This document shows, piece by piece, positions 62,528 through 64,000 of a stretch of DNA of 64,000 bases. Every line of letters starts with the position of its first letter. The first letter of the stretch is position 1. Made by a program: the position numbers and the translations under genes. This stretch comes from Calothrix sp. PCC 7716 (lineage in GTDB: Bacteria; Cyanobacteriota; Cyanobacteriia; Cyanobacteriales; Nostocaceae), in NCBI RefSeq assembly GCF_019977735.1, contig NZ_AP025018.1, forward strand, positions 7,692,580 to 7,756,579. The letters run 5' to 3'. Under the pieces are notes generated by a model that saw only the letters and a list, made by a program, of their open reading frames with translations, was not told the origin of the DNA and searched no databases.

Positions 62528-64000
62528 TCACCAAGTGACACGGTAGTTAACGCTGAGAGTGCGACCTCGCTCATAATTATTTAATAGTTCATCAAGACCT
62601 CCACCAGCTTGAGAAAAAATAGAGGAGTATCTGCTATTTAACAGATTTTGAATGCCTATTTCCAAACTTCCCGAACCAATTTGAAAACTGCTGATGTAAT
62701 CTACAATGGCATAATCTCGAATCGGTACAAAATCACTGCCAGCTTCAAAACCGCGATCTCGATTACCTACATAAAGTAATTGCAGTCGATTACGCCAACC
62801 TGGAGTAGTTTGGTTTTCGACGTAGGCTGTTAATTTCAATGGCTGAACCTCTAATGTCCGCAAAGCTCTGTACTCGCCATCTTCATTTTGATCATCTTCT
62901 CCTTCTGTCCAAGTGAAACTAGTACCAAGTCTCCAGCTTTTAAATACCTGCCAATCTAACGTTGCTTCGATTCCATAGTTCCGTTGTGGAGCGCGGATAT
63001 ACTGGATAGTACCGTCTGGCAAACCTCTGGAAGACAAACCGAGTTCAGAATAGTTAAAAAATCCAGCGAGAGTTGCCTGAACGTTATTCCAATTACCACG
63101 TACACCAATTTCGTAGTTGTCTACTTTTTGCGGTTGTAAAAAGCGAACATCATTCTCAATGGTAAATCCGACGGGCAAGAAGTTAAGTACACGAAAGAGC
63201 TGCGGCACCGAATAACCTTGGGCAAAGTTAGCAAAAAAACTAACTTCAGGTGTCACCTTATATACAGCACCAAAGTTAAAAACGGTGTCATCAAAGTCTA
63301 ATTCGGCACTTGGTACTGGTGGGCCAGTGTAGGGATCAAAGTTGTCATCGAGCAGAGGTGTAAATTCATCCACGCTGAAGTTAAACCGTTCGTGACGCAA
63401 CCCTCCACTAAGAATTATCTGTTCGCTAACATCCCATTGCAACTGGGCAAACAGCCCTAAGCTACTCAAATCAAAAGCTGGATAATAAACTTGTTCGCCA
63501 ATTTTACGCAGAATCCGCCGATTATTACTGCTGCCGTCAAAAGCTACTGGGTCAAACAATTCTTGAACGGAGTCTCCTTCTTGTTGCCTTTCATAATCAG
63601 CTCCCCAAAGTAAAGAAACAGATGAAGCTAGGGGAGTTTGAATCTGCAACCTGCCTCCTAATGCTTCTTCTTGGGAACGGAAACGATTGATAGAATCAGC
63701 AAAACGACCTCGGTCATCTCTCGCAACACCTAGCTCTTCAGAGTTACGGAAATAGACTTGGGCTTGAAGTTTATTGCTGCCAAAAAAACCATCGTTTGTG
63801 TAGCTAAGATTGGCAGATGTACTTGTAATCCTTGGCTTATCAGTTTCTTCATAAACTTGATTTTGTCTCAACGCGCGAGTTTTTTGCAATCCGGGTATTG
63901 TGCGTGTAATTGGATCAGCGATGAAATTAATGTCCCGTGAGTTATTTCCATAATTTACAGAAATTTGTAAGCGTTGCTGCTTGTCAATTTCCAGCCCTAT
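62528..64000 (-). CDS. TonB-dependent siderophore receptor, N-terminus cut by the window edge
   Basis: About 490 visible residues of the beta-barrel. The frame is open to the last base of the window, so the signal, plug and TonB box lie beyond. Repeated amphipathic strands such as 'LSLGLFAQLQWDVSEQIILSGGLRHERFN' (shown here as LSSLGLFAQLQWDV and ILSGGLRHERFN) and the end 'RTLSVNYRVTW' with a terminal Trp are typical. It would import a ferric-siderophore across the outer membrane. No GGCGCC site lies in this gene. Confidence 0.88.
   Translation of the reverse strand: MGLEIDKQQRLQISVNYGNNSRDINFIADPITRTIPGLQKTRALRQNQVYEETDKPRITSTSANLSYTNDGFFGSNKLQAQVYFRNSEELGVARDDRGRFADSINRFRSQEEALGGRLQIQTPLASSVSLLWGADYERQQEGDSVQELFDPVAFDGSSNNRRILRKIGEQVYYPAFDLSSLGLFAQLQWDVSEQIILSGGLRHERFNFSVDEFTPLLDDNFDPYTGPPVPSAELDFDDTVFNFGAVYKVTPEVSFFANFAQGYSVPQLFRVLNFLPVGFTIENDVRFLQPQKVDNYEIGVRGNWNNVQATLAGFFNYSELGLSSRGLPDGTIQYIRAPQRNYGIEATLDWQVFKSWRLGTSFTWTEGEDDQNEDGEYRALRTLEVQPLKLTAYVENQTTPGWRNRLQLLYVGNRDRGFEAGSDFVPIRDYAIVDYISSFQIGSGSLEIGIQNLLNSRYSSIFSQAGGGLDELLNNYERGRTLSVNYRVTW

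Noticed and set aside
1-64000. tRNA, rRNA or tmRNA genes
   Set aside because: No convincing cloverleaf or rRNA motif was found by eye; a covariance-model scan would be needed to exclude them.

Overview
The window reads as chromosomal DNA of a cyanobacterium, most likely a filamentous, Nostocales-like one. The lineage call is an inference. It rests on cytochrome b6f genes (petB-petD) beside a D1-processing protease (ctpA), a CpcS/CpeS-type phycobiliprotein lyase beside an NblB-like HEAT-repeat protein, a VTE5-like phytol kinase, DevBCA-type exporter genes, a plant-like site-2 protease, and several intergenic palindromes of the kind common in filamentous cyanobacteria. Base composition is AT-rich. 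The hexamer GGCGCC is very over-represented (about 120 sites by eye count), whereas the usual cyanobacterial HIP1 octamer GCGATCGC was not noticed at all.

Layout. 0-9.3 kb: a truncated MFS/GPH transporter, a TPMT-like methyltransferase, the NblB-like and CpcS-like genes, three tandem DUF4058 genes, a membrane site-2 protease, an MBL-fold protein lacking its usual metal motif, and ctpA. 9.6-17.1 kb: petB-petD, an RsbW-like anti-sigma kinase, a GT4 glycosyltransferase, small membrane or exported proteins, an RDD/pentapeptide-repeat membrane protein and a predicted outer-membrane barrel. 17.2-22.5 kb: a 1307-residue double hybrid histidine kinase carrying an in-frame minisatellite, a 0.5 kb intergenic repeat array, and an SDR oxidoreductase. 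22.6-24.8 kb: a two-gene cassette encoding a DUF262 (GmrS/ParB-like) protein and a HEPN protein with an R-x4-H motif. This is the best candidate for an undescribed defence or toxin-type system. 25.5-30.7 kb: amino-acid export genes (AraC-LysE, AzlC-AzlD, MocR, EamA).

30.7-36.6 kb: devB-devC and devA, separated by a toxin pseudogene with an intact Phd-type antitoxin on the other strand; then an M28 peptidase and a TauE/SafE-like protein fused to a haem-type membrane domain. 36.8-46.7 kb: a truncated carbamoyltransferase-like protein, galE, an ABC exporter half, cobO, a NarL-type regulator, two TspO genes, a VanX-like dipeptidase, yidD, phytol kinase and an Asn/Gly/Tyr/His-repeat secreted protein. 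48.6-53.1 kb: a compact NAD operon (pncB-nadD-nrtR-like-nadE). 53.1-56.4 kb: a decaying stretch with a DMT transporter, an MFS N-terminal remnant and an N-terminally damaged bestrophin. 56.5-60.0 kb: a PPOX-type protein, dnaK with a strong terminator, and a small exported protein. 60.0-64.0 kb: iron-siderophore genes (binding lipoprotein, MFS transporter, TonB-dependent receptor running off the window).

No rRNA, tRNA, CRISPR array or intact insertion sequence was recognised. All calls come from reading the sequence; none was confirmed by database search.
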